DNA of 64,000 nucleotides from Lasiodiplodia sp. COLG20. Its lineage: Eukaryota; Ascomycota; Dothideomycetes; Botryosphaeriales; Botryosphaeriaceae. Below are positions 11,564 through 22,464 of the stretch, one piece after another (the first letter of the stretch is position 1; each line of letters begins with the position of its first letter). Made by a program: the position numbers and the translations under genes. Location: contig VNWV01000032.1 of NCBI GenBank assembly GCA_009801085.1, positions 62,001 to 126,000 on the forward strand. The letters are read 5' to 3'. The notes under the pieces were generated by a model. It did no database searches. It was not told the origin of the DNA and saw nothing but the letters and a program-made list of their open reading frames with translations.

Positions 11564-13870
11564 TTAGCGGAAGATCTCTTCCGAGTAGGCCATGCCCCAT
11601 CCTTCGACCAAGTCTTTGACTCTGTCTTCGGACATGATGCCCAGATCTTGTTCGATACTTCGAGTCAACTCAACTATCGTACATTGATCAGACTTCTCCA
11701 CCAGACATTGACCCGCCGTATACAAAGGTTGCAGCAAGTGTATCCTCAGACTCTCATCTGGCGTCCCCAGAACGATTGAAAGAATAGCCTTTGCGTGATT
11801 GCGCAATTTCTGCTCTAGCGCACGGTAGGCACCCATAAGTTCAAAGTTACTCCTAGGACTGGTGGTGGTTCGAAAGAACATGTTACTTGGCCCGCACATC
11901 AATAGGATGATTCGGGCCATATGATAATGTATCATAGCGAATGCGCATGTACTGCTTGCAAACCAAATCTCCTCGGCGAAGATGTCCGAGGCCGGCCCTC
12001 GGCTGCCGATTTCACGTTTTAAGATAGCATCAGGCTGGAAAGATGGAGGGATTCTCTCAAGCCATACGTCAAGAGCGCAGTGTAGTCGTGTCCAGTGAGC
12101 CTCATGTTCGGCAGGGGAGAGCGTATTCGAGACGGTTCCGTACTTGCAATTAACCACTTTGCACAGTAAGCGGAGCAGGGCGCGAAGGGCCGTCTGCTCA
12201 TTGTCATGGTGCACGTCCACGCTACCCGGTGTGGGCATGTCAGTGCGAGGATAGCCAGTATCGTCAAGTGGAAGCCCCATACTACGCCAGAGAAGTAAAT
12301 CTTCGGTGTCAACTCGTGTGTGTCGTTGAGAAACAACTGATGATCAGTGAGCGAGTGAGTAAGCCTCAGCTGCAAGGGAGGGTCTTACAAGACTCCTTGA
12401 AGTCATTGAGTACAAACCACCAGAAGAGAGACTGATGCGCTATCGACTGGTATGGGCGCGGATGGCTCGTACGAAGGGTCTCTTCTCTGCCGTCAATCTG
12501 CAGGAGTTTGCAGATGCCATCGACGTGGCCAGACCACGCCCTCATTGTAGCACTGATGTCTTCGTATTGGCATAGGATGCAAGCTGCGACTAGGCGAATA
12601 GCAGGCATCTCATGGTGCATTTCGACTTCCAGCATGGGCCCGGATATGGTGGCCACGCCTCCGTAGATCTCGGAAGGGGATGGGACAAGGCCGGTGAGGC
12701 TTGCTGAAGAGCCGGGGCGGTTCTCGGAGATTTCCTTTGCCAGTGCCTGGATCGCCTTTTCGTAATACTTGGCCCCGTACCACAGATAGTCCAGCTCGGT
12801 GCTTCTGATTGTATCCATGACCTGGATTTGGCCATCTGTAAGTCGATTTCGCGGCTCGGGCTCATCCATTTGGCCCAGTTGCTTTGCGGAAGTCGCGCAG
12901 GCGGAATATCTTAATAGCGGACAGTGCCTCGCCAGAATCAAGACTTGGCGGCTAAAGTAGTGATCAGACGTCACAAGATCCATTCTTCACAGTGTAAGTG
13001 AACGTCGGCAAAATCGTTGAAAGGGGCCCATACGCCTTGCCCAGTCCTTCAGAAAATTGGCGCAAGAAGAAAGCGATCTCATCTGCATCTTCATCGTCTT
13101 CCCTGACATGATTATTGTGTAGAGTCCGAGTGGGAGCTGAGTTGTGGGTTGGGCCGAATAAAAGCGCTGGAACCGTGTCAGCTACAGAGAGGTGTTTTGG
13201 CAGTCACACTTACGTTCGGGCCAAACAGGCGTGCTGACTGCATTTGCAAAGCGGGTATTGAGATCAGTGTTGGGACTTGGGCGTTCGCCGGTAGCATTTG
13301 GCACTGCCTGAGCGACTGCTGGTGGTGCGTGGTCAGGAGGGACTGCATCAGTCACCCTGGGGCTTGGCTCGTTGGCGATTGGGCTCGGACCGGCGGGTCT
13401 GGCCGCGGGGGAAACGTGCGCATCGACAAAGGCAACTGAGGAAATCAGCACACAAGCAAATGGGTAATTGTAAGCTGACGGACCCTGCTGAGGGGAACTC
13501 TGATGAGGGGAACCAGCTGGCGCCTCTCCCCTCGGGATATCGGTGTTCGACTGGGCAACCTGCTCGGCTGTTTCTGCCGCAGCGGGAACCGAGAATGTCA
13601 AAGCATGCTGTCTGAAGAGGCTGTCAAGGATTGGGCAAGAGCGACCGGCCCGTCTGCACTGGCCGCACTGAGGGTGCGTCTCGTCACACTTGATCTTCCT
13701 CTTTCGGCACTCCGAGCTTCGCGGGACTTGGTCAGCGGCGGAATCGTCAAGCAGGCGGATGAGTGGGCCACGTACCAACCCTTGCGGGATCTCGCATGGC
13801 CCGGTCTGCGATTCTGGCCGGGACTTTGGTCAGCTCGGCGATTGGACTTGTCCACGGCTGCACGGCGCAT
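11564..13870 (-). CDS. Zn2Cys6 transcription factor A (Fungal_trans_2 type)
   Basis: Nuclear zinc-cluster regulator. The start is ATG 13868-13870 (MRRAAVDKSNRRAD). The cluster is split by an intron: exon 1 ends in KG plus TG, and the GTACGT intron (about 13718-13773) joins to form GCSECRKRKIKC, followed by DETHPQCGQC and RRAGRSC. This restores all six Cys, which the longest open frame lacks. A Pro/Ala-rich linker follows. It holds an in-frame 48-base stretch that looks like an optional intron (GTCCGT...CTCAG near 13439-13486). A 47-nt intron with a CTGAC branch point and a GTATGG intron then lead to GKAMDLVTSDHYFSRQ, the usual start of the regulatory domain. Helical Fungal_trans_2-like sequence continues to the end at 11564. 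It is divergent from the SDR gene, 397 bp away, which makes that gene its likely local target. Confidence 0.85.
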
Positions 13871-14267
13871 TCTCGTTTCGCAAGAATTGACAAAAGCTAT
13901 CGGCGAGTGGCCGTGGCGTGGCAGAGCGGACGATGGTCAAAACCCCGCCCGCCTAAGCTGCCGTTTTCGGTCGAAAATGACGCCAGTCAGAAGCTACCGC
14001 GACATTTTCTTGATGCGGGCAAGACGGCAGCCGACCCTCGACTGGCCGCGCGGTCCTCGGTCATGTCCCGGTCGAAGTGGGTCCGCGTCGGAGTGGCGTG
14101 GCACAAGACCACAACGCACAAAAATCCGCTAAACTTTCCACATCTGGCCAGAAATGCGGAGGCGGCTACGCCCCCACTTTGCAATGCTCCACCAATGCTG
14201 CAGTCGAGCTGTATAAAATGTCAAGCGTTCGAGAGGATGGAACGAGCCACACGACCAATCACCTACA
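13871..14267. promoter_or_regulatory. Divergent promoter, regulator A / SDR
   Basis: 397 bp shared upstream region. A CGG-N7-CCG element sits at 13901-13913 (inner bases cgagtgg). A CGGACGAT half-element at 13927-13934 matches the left part of the element in the regulator B promoter. On the SDR side a CCAAT box is at 14192-14196 and a TATAAAA box at 14212-14218, 50 bases before the ATG, a classic strong core promoter. Factor binding is inferred from motif geometry known for Zn2Cys6 proteins. Confidence 0.6.
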
Positions 14268-15178
<911 letters not shown>

Positions 15179-15607
15179 GCGCTAGACTATCATAGTAGAA
15201 TTGAAATGACCTTTAATTGTATCATGAACATGTACTACGGAACTGAGCGAAGCTTGAAGGACTGTGTATGCTGATAATGTCATCTCCCGGTTAGACTACT
15301 CTTACTATCGGCTGACGTTCAGCAAGCACGTGGGCCGGAAGATGACCGAGAACTACTACGTTATACATGAGCCCCGTGTCAGGTGACACGAAATAGCGTC
15401 AGGAACCACAGAGCCTCCGGTGGGGCTCTGCTCGGCACTTCGCCGAAGCCGATGCAGGCACATAAACGTCACCGAAGCCAAACACAAGGCAAAAGTGGAG
15501 CCAATTGGGTGGATGGCCGGCGGATTCATGATAGCCAGAAGACGCAAAATCTTTTACTTTCGAACGTGGCATTTTCTTTCTTTTTCTTTTTTGGTGGGTC
15601 ACGCTAT
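15179..15607. other. Convergent 3' intergenic region
   Basis: Lies between the stops of the SDR (plus) and regulator B (minus). It contains a T-rich tract on the plus strand near 15572-15592 and no gene. Confidence 0.55.
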
Positions 15608-17658
15608 TCACATGTCTCCGGCGCCAAAGTCGGCAAAAAAGTCGGGCCCAAAGCCTTCGAATCCCGGCACCGTCACCAGCTCCAGTGGCTGAGTCTGGGC
15701 GCCGATCGTCTCCAGTATCTGCTCCAGATTCATCTGGCTCGGTGCTTCGCCCGTCGAGGACGGAGGCAGGAGGCCTTCTGCAACAATCAGCCGTTAATGG
15801 CATTGCTTCACAAAGCACAATCCCGTTCCACTTACCGACGTATCCACCGAGGATCTCGCATGCTTTCGAGGCCATATCGCACGCCTTGCCCAGCTCTGCC
15901 AACGTCGCCAACGTCCGGCTGAGCTCGGTCCGCCATTGGTCGGCCAAGAGGTGCGTGGCATCGTAGATCAGACAGGTCGCGAGGACGACGCCGGCGGTGG
16001 TGAGCCAGTACGACGCGTACCAAGCAAGGCCGCGGTTGCGCTCCGCAAGGGGCTTGGCGGCCCAGTAATCGCAGATGGACAGGGCGCACTCGTGGGCGAT
16101 GGACACGCATATCGAGAGCGGGCTGGGCATGTAGCGGCCGTCGGAGGCCTGGATGTCGAGCGGGGCGCGGGCGCGGATGGCGGCGAAGAGGAAGGGGCGG
16201 CAGATGATGATGCGCAGGTGGGCGGCGCGCCACAGCAGGATCATCTTGGGGCTCGAGGCCCACTCGTGCTCGCTGCCGAAGTAGGGCGGCAGCGAGGCCA
16301 GCCAGTTGCGCACCTCGGCGTCGAACTGCAGCACCTCGCACGGCCGCAGGCTGCACGACGAGTGCAGTTTGACGTGCGCCGCGTTGGCGATCCGCGCGAG
16401 GCTGACCTGGGCCTGCAGGCAGGAGGTGACGGTCGGCACGTTCTGCGGCGGCGGCAGCAGGTCGATGTCGACGGCCAGCTCGTAGTCGTGCATGTTTGTA
16501 GGCAGACCTACCGTTACTCCGGTGAGGGTGACGGGCGGGCGGCCCAGGGTCAGGCGAGCGCCGGACTCGAAGACGAAGAGAGTCCACCACGTGCGGCGTC
16601 GGAGCTCCATGACGAACGGGGTGGTCCGGGAGGGGTGGAACTCCCGGTGCAAGCCAATGGCGAGGGCCATGTTCACAGCAACTCCCAAGATGTTGAAGCC
16701 GGCATTTGGCTTGTTGCGTTTTTGCAGATAGTTGCCCATCAGCGTGAGCGACTGGACCAGAGGCAGCGAGCCCTTCTCCAGAATTGCTGCCGTCAGGTGG
16801 GAGCGGGCGGCTTGGTACAGCTGTATGTCCTCCCTGCCCGAGCCCGAGGCGCCCACGAACGAGCCGATGGCAAGCACGATGTGGTACAACAGCGGCCACG
16901 AGCCATCTCGCGGCTTGGCCACGGCGCCTGTCGTGGAGTCAGCGCGGGGAAACGGGGCGCGCTAGAGAGCTGGGGGCGCTTACCGGAGATCTGTGCGCGG
17001 AAGGTTGGCTCATGCAGGATGGGATAGGCGGGGTGGTAGTGGGCGAAGTAGTCGTCAAGCAGGCGCGTCAGTTCCGGCGGACGGGTGAGGGTGGCGGTCT
17101 CGGCGGCGGTGGAGCTTCCGGCGGAGCTGGAGCGCGGGGTGGAGGCGCTAAGCTCATTGAGGAATTTAAGCGCAGCGCTGCCCGATTCGGTGCCCATGTA
17201 GCCGTGCGGGTCGACGGTGAGCGACACCATGCCGTCGACGAGGTCTGAAAACCCCTGCGATTCGTCGAACTCGAGATCGTCGGCGTTGAGTGGCTCCGTC
17301 TCGATGACGCTCTGGTCCGGCAGAACGGGGGACGATGCAGGCTGTGGACTCATGGTCCGGAGCGCTTCGTGCAGTGATATGTCGGGCACGTAGCGGCGCC
17401 AAGTCATCTCCACGCTGCGCAGAAGGTTTTCGTAGTGGCTCAGGCGTCTGCAGCAGTCAGCACGGGCAGTTGCGGTGTGATGGCCGGGGAAGCAGACTTC
17501 TCCAGGATTCGGATGGTGTGGGATGGCGAGCTGTAGATGCACGTCTTTCCGTCTCTAGCGCAGTTGCGGCAGGGGTCGACGTTGTTACAGCGGACCTTGC
17601 GCCGCTTGCACTCGTCGCACGCCTGGTTGCGGCGCGCCGATGCTCCAGTAGCGCTCAT
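15608..17658 (-). CDS. Zn2Cys6 transcription factor B (Gal4/Lac9-like layout)
   Basis: Zinc-cluster activator/repressor. ATG at 17656-17658 starts MSATGASARRNQACDEC, and the complete cluster is CDECKRRKVRC, NNVDPCRNC, ARDGKTC. An intron near 17440-17455 leads into RLSHYENLLRSVE, a short coiled coil typical of dimerising Gal4-family proteins. An acidic, Ser/Pro-rich linker follows, then YHPAYPILHEPTF at the start of the fungal_trans middle-homology region. After the GTAAGC intron near 16930-16985 comes RRRTWWTLFVFESG..TLGRP, the family's best conserved stretch. A last intron near 15783-15835 precedes an acidic, aromatic tail (GFEGFGPDFFADFG) that looks like an activation domain. The stop TGA is at 15608-15610. 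It shares a 139-bp promoter with the polyol dehydrogenase. I do not equate it with a named regulator. Confidence 0.87.
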
Positions 17659-17797
17659 TATGCAACGTTGGAGAGAGAGAGAACTCGGACGATCGCCGAG
17701 GTGGTTGGTGGCGGGAAAGAAATGGGGACGGGCCAGCGCGGAGCTTAAAAGCCATCGTGAGCTTCCCCAAATCCACAACACCTACACTCCGCCCACC
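17659..17797. promoter_or_regulatory. Compact bidirectional promoter, regulator B / polyol dehydrogenase
   Basis: Only 139 bp separate the two start codons. A CGG-N7-CCG element lies at 17686-17698, with the palindromic core CGATCG inside it. A (GA)n tract is at 17670-17682. So short a region makes independent regulation of the two genes unlikely, which is an inference. Confidence 0.65.
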
Positions 17798-18994
17798 ATG
17801 TCTCCCTCCGCCGACGACGTCCTGCAGCGCAAGCCCACCAACATTGCTGTCCAAACAAACCCCGAGCACGATTTGCACGTCGCCGAGGTCGAAGTCCCCC
17901 AGCCCGGTCCCAATGACTGTCTGGTTCACGTGCGCGCCACCGGCATTTGCGGCTCTGATGTGCATTTCTGGAAGCACGGCCGCATAGGTCCAATGATCGT
18001 GTGTGGCGAGAACGGCCTCGGCCACGAAAGCTCTGGGGTTGTCATTCGCGTCGGCGAGAATGTTACCCGCTTCAAGCCTGGTCCGACTCCTGTTCTCCTT
18101 TTTGTTCGCCTCTGGACTGACCCCAGACAACAGGCGACCGGGTAGCCCTCGAGTGCGGTGTGCCTTGCTCCAAGCCCACCTGCTACTTCTGCCGGACCGG
18201 TCGATACAACGCCTGCCCCGATGTTGTGTTCTTCTCGACCCCGCCGTATCACGGAACACTTCGCCGCTACCACGTCCACCCGGAGGCATGGCTGCATCGC
18301 TTGCCCGACAACTTGACTTTTGAAGAAGGCTCGCTGCTCGAGCCGCTCTCTGTCGCCCTTGCCGGCATTGACCGCTCCGGCCTCCGCCTCGGCGACCCCC
18401 TGGTCATCTGTGGCGCTGGCCCCATTGGTCTCGTCACTCTGCTTGCCGCCAACGCAGCAGGCGCAAACCCCATCGTCATCACCGATTTGGATGAGACCCG
18501 CCTGAAGATGGCCCAAGATCTGGTGCCACGCGTGCGCCCCGTGGTTGTCAACCGTGACGACACTCCCGAAGCACTTGGCTCCAAGATCGTTTCGACCCTG
18601 GGCGAGGAAGCCCACCTCGTCATCGAGTGCACCGGTGTCGAAAGCAGCGTGCACGCCGGAATTTACGTGCGTAATCTCCCCACCCACATACATTTCTAGA
18701 AAACTGACCTTGCTTCAGGCCGCGCGCTTCGGCGGAGCAGTCTTTGTTATCGGCGCTGGGAAAAACTTCCAGAGCGTCCCCTTCATGCACCTTTCTACCA
18801 AGGAAATTGACTTGCGCTTCCAGTACCGCTACCACGACACGTACCCAAAGGCAATTAGCTTGGTGGAATCTGGTCTCGTGGATGTGAAGAAGTTGGTTAC
18901 GCATAGATACTCGTTGGAAGAAGGCTTGGAGGCCTTTAAGACCGCCTCCACTCCCTCAGCAAAGGCTGTCAAGGTCCAGATCCTGGATGATTAG
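17798..18994 (+). CDS. Zinc-dependent polyol dehydrogenase (L-arabinitol 4- / sorbitol / galactitol dehydrogenase family)
   Basis: Medium-chain dehydrogenase of 363 residues. It oxidises a sugar alcohol to a ketose with NAD(+), as known for the family. Exons 17798-18080, 18134-18666 and 18719-18994 total 1,092 nt, in frame. Catalytic zinc ligands: Cys51 in [13 protein letters not shown] and His76-Glu77 in LGHESSG. Structural-zinc cysteines lie in [17 protein letters not shown] (about 106-122); first spacing is four residues, not the two of classical LAD enzymes. [24 protein letters not shown] and [14 protein letters not shown] (Rossmann loop) are diagnostic, as is [16 protein letters not shown] supplies the acidic residue after beta-2 that favours NAD over NADP. 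The first intron uses an atypical GTCCGA donor. The L-arabinitol, galactitol and sorbitol subgroups cannot be separated by eye. It sits back-to-back with regulator B. Confidence 0.92.
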
Positions 18995-19460
18995 TGTTAT
19001 GTCTCATGATCCGAACTCAATTCAATATCCTTCCAAGAAATTTTAGTACATGCATCTTGTGGCGCACGGTGTTTTACTACCCGATCGTAAGCTCCACAGT
19101 AGCAGAACCGTTATCATTTGTAAGCGATGCCTAACCTGTACGGTATTTTCCCCTCTCCAACCATCTTTGAAATGAAGAAAGTCGTCTAAAATACCTTGAA
19201 TACTTCAAGTATTCACCATTCGCCTTTGCTGTTGATACCCCTGGGAGTATTCTCAATTCGTTATTCGCGTTACTTTGAATCTTGCAGATTGGTCGGCACA
19301 TGCAGTAATTGTCTTCTCCAGGAATAACACTCTCAGCACACAGCAAATATACATCTATTGGTCATATCTACGTCACATCCGCCGAAACAGGAATAAGTGC
19401 TTCTCAGGCATATTTATCCATTTACATGCTCCTCCGCACTCTGCATCATGTCCCCCAAGC
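18995..19460. other. Convergent 3' intergenic region
   Basis: Lies between the polyol dehydrogenase stop and the stop of transporter 2. A short inverted repeat with arms ACTTGAA/TTCAAGT-like sequence occurs near 19194-19212 (ccttgaatacttcaagtatt). No gene. Confidence 0.5.
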
Positions 19461-21597
19461 TCAGCTAGTCTGCGACCCACCGACCTTGGCCTCATAATCA
19501 TCCGGCGCCGGCTGCGAAGTGGCGTTCTCGAAGTGATACAGCGTCGGCTCGACCGCGTCGCGGCGGAAGAAGACGTACCTGGAGATCCACCACGGCAGCA
19601 CGCGGCCGGCCTGGAAGCGGGCGTGCACCGTCGTCGGCACGCCGAAGACGCTGTCGAGCTCCTCGAGGCTGAGCATCTTGGTCTCGGGCATGAAGAGGAA
19701 GATGGCGACGAGGGCGAGGGCGTTTAGGCCGGCGTAGAAGCCGAACGCGCCCTGCGGCCGCAGCGCCTGCAGCATGCGCGGGAACGTCAGCCCCAGCACC
19801 GCCGCCCAGAAGTTGTTGGTCGCCACCGCCCACGACATGCCCACCTCGCGGTGCGACAGCGGGAACACCTCGGACGAGTATACGAACGCGCAGGGCCCCT
19901 CGCCCGGCCCGTAGAAGGCCACGAAGATGAAGATAAATAGTGCGATCAAGCCGAGGTGTGCGGGTGAAGATGTCGGGATGTAGAAGGACAGGCCCGTCGC
20001 GAGGAGGGAGAGGCACATGAACGGGAAGGTGGCGATGAGCAGCGTCCGTCGGCCCCACGTGTCGATCGTGTACAGGGCTGGGAATGCGAACACAAACATT
20101 GCCTAAGTCCGTCAGTAAGCGCCATTGGGGGGAAGATTCGTTTCAACAAGTGCTCTTACCATGCCAAAGCCCCAGGACACAAGAAGTGCAACGATCTGGC
20201 TTGCACCAGCCTGTAGGAAGATGGTAGAGGAGTAGAAAGACATAATGTTGACTGTGCATAGGAGCATTCGTGTCAGCAACTACCCAAGGAAGTTTTCGCG
20301 AGGAGGGAGCACTTACTGCCGCACATCTGCTGGGCGATCATGACAATTCCGGAAGCCTGCGTTGCCCGGCGGATTCGCGGGACAGTGAAAAGCTCAATAA
20401 ACCTCGTGAGCATATTGTCGTTCTTGAACCCCTTTGCCTCAATCAACGCTTCTTCGGCTTGCAATTGCGCATGGATGAAATACAGATCCCTGGCGGCTTG
20501 GAGTGGTGAATTGCGCAGCCGAAGAAGGGACCTGTGTGCCTTGGCGAATTTCCCTTTCTTGATCAACCAACGGGGCGATTCTGGCGCAAACCAGATCCCA
20601 AGAAGCAACGGAACCGCAGGAATGAAGGCAGATCCCAGCTGAAGTCTCCATGCAATAGATCCGGTGTTGATGACCACAAGGTTGGCGGAAAATCCCAACA
20701 TGATTCCGAAGGCGACGAACAGCTGCCATGACATAGTCAATGCTCCGCGAATACTCGTCGGTGCATTTTCAGCCGAGAACACGGGCACCGTGACCTCTTT
20801 CAGGCCCATACCCATTCCAAGCAGCAGTCTGCACACCAAAATCTGAGGCCACGTCTGGGCCAATGCCTGTCCAATTGGTGCGAGCAAGCTGAATATCGCT
20901 CCGATGAATATCGTACCGCGACGACCAATCCAGTTATTCAAGGGGTCGGAAAGCCAAGCAGCACTGGGAGGAATCACTGTCAGCTAAATGTTTCCACAAA
21001 ATGCAGGGACAAATGTGCGTACAAGAGGGCGATAGCCATGTACGGCGTGCCGTTGATAGCACCCACAATCCAGGAGTTCCTTTCACAAGTTCCATTCGCT
21101 TCGCATACAGACCCAGTGTCGGCTATGCCAAACTCTTGCGGAAAGGACAAATTTGCTCCATTCGATCCGGTCTGATCCCAGCCTTGGATGGCAGCACTGA
21201 TCGAGTTCAAGAGAATCGTGAAGTAGAGTGCCTTCGGGTGTTTCCACCTATGGCCCCTTTCAGACCGAAGTACATTGAGGTCTTCCTCACTGAGCTCTTC
21301 AACAGTTTCGAATTCATCAGCTGCCTGAGCGACAAGAGCGCCTTTGCGAAGATCGGGTAGTATGTCGGTCAGTTGATGATTCTGCGCAAACGTCTCGACG
21401 TCTTGAAAAAGCCTTTGCTTCGAGATTCCAGCAAGAGGGTTTTGAATTCTGCCGTCTTTTTGTCAGAAGATGCGTCCACAGGGTCTGTACGGACTTGTTA
21501 CTTACTCGCCACTAACATTGTGACTCAAGTTTTCCACAATTTCCTGATGATGGATCGCATCTGAGGAGGCGATCTCACCGGCGCTGTGCTTCTCCAT
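19461..21597 (-). CDS. MFS sugar transporter 2, long N-terminus
   Basis: Sugar/polyol:H+ symporter family. ATG 21595-21597 begins [17 protein letters not shown]. An intron near 21450-21505 leads to a cytoplasmic extension ([18 protein letters not shown], then [15 protein letters not shown]) that marks the fungal subgroup with about 100 residues before helix 1. Helix 1 carries [32 protein letters not shown] follows helix 2, [12 protein letters not shown] helix 4, and [13 protein letters not shown] closes the first half. After the central loop come IAQQMCG, an intron, [41 protein letters not shown] and [14 protein letters not shown]. The stop is TGA at 19461-19463. At least four introns are required. 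It is divergent from regulator C and convergent with the polyol dehydrogenase, consistent with import of that enzyme's substrate, which is an inference. Confidence 0.9.
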
Positions 21598-22464
21598 TTT
21601 GACCGGGTTGTTCTTGATGGGAAGTCCAATGCGGTCGAGAACGGGGCGGAAGCAGAACTGTCACGCAGGACGGAAGAAAAATCTGGGGCGAGCGTCAATG
21701 CTTTTAATGACACCCCCGGTCTGGGGTAACACCTGGAGAAGCGGGGTAGAATCTTGGAGAGGTGGAGTCTGCTCGGTGAATCACCGAGCCCAAACGCCTC
21801 GAAATCGCCGCCGGAGAGCCTCATGGCGCTAGAAAAGATGCTCGGGATCTTCCCGAGTAGACTTTTGTTCCGGCGGAAGCAAGGCGCCCAGATATGACGG
21901 ACTTCTCGATGAAGCTACGAGCTGGAGCCGCTTGGCTCTCATGCAGGGTAGCGATGGCCCTGTGTAACTTGCATCACAATCTGAAACGGCAGAAGTAGTA
22001 CGCTCGCCGTCAAAAAGGGCCTGCAGCCTTAAATAGTCACAGAGAGTCTGTCACGGTCGACTTATTAGCGTTCCGTTATCCAGCGGTCAGGATTACCGCT
22101 GGTAAAACTGTGCGTTAGTAAGCCTTTTCAACTTTCAGTCTCGGCTTTTCTTGTCAGTGTTGGATCGGCGCTCCTTCCGTCTCAGTCTAGCCGGTCCACT
22201 ACCGAGCGGCGGCCTTTCCTTGAGCGGGGTCAGAACACGAACCCGCCGGCTTCGTGTGACGGTGGACTTTGGTCCGCCGGCTCATTGGGCACACCTCGAA
22301 AGAAACCTTGGGACCTACATGAGCTTACGACGATGGCATCTGAAAGCCCTGTCGGGTTCTCTTTCTTTTTCTCGTTCTCTTTCTCTTTCGAATCCTGCGT
22401 ACTCCACTACTGCTTCCCACTTTCATTACCCGGCGAAGTGGCTGTGCTACCATCCAGCCACCAA
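21598..22464. promoter_or_regulatory. Divergent promoter, transporter 2 / regulator C, with four paired CGG/CCG elements
   Basis: 867 bp. CGG-N7-CCG elements lie at 21774-21786 (a full palindrome, TCGGTGAATCACCGA with flanks), 21843-21855 (within CTCGGGATCTTCCCGAG) and 22192-22204. One CGG-N11-CCG, the Gal4 spacing, lies at 22260-22276. A separate inverted repeat with 8-base arms (CCAGCGGT / ACCGCTGG) is at 22080-22102. A CT-rich tract at 22361-22391 precedes regulator C and fits a fungal transcription start region. Confidence 0.6.

Noticed and set aside
13182..13778. Regulator A start at the long open frame (13778)
   Set aside because: It would leave the zinc cluster with only five Cys. The spliced start at 13870 restores the sixth.
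15936..17027. 363-codon plus-strand open frame
   Set aside because: It is antisense to the coding exons of regulator B, has biased Arg/Gly/Val composition and no domain. It is a high-GC third-position shadow.
19498..20058. 186-codon minus-strand Arg/Pro/Gly-rich frame
   Set aside because: It is an alternate-frame shadow of the last exon of transporter 2.
22285..22464. Upstream start of regulator C at 22285
   Set aside because: The added residues are a Phe/Ser run from a CT tract, which is more typical of a 5' leader than of protein.
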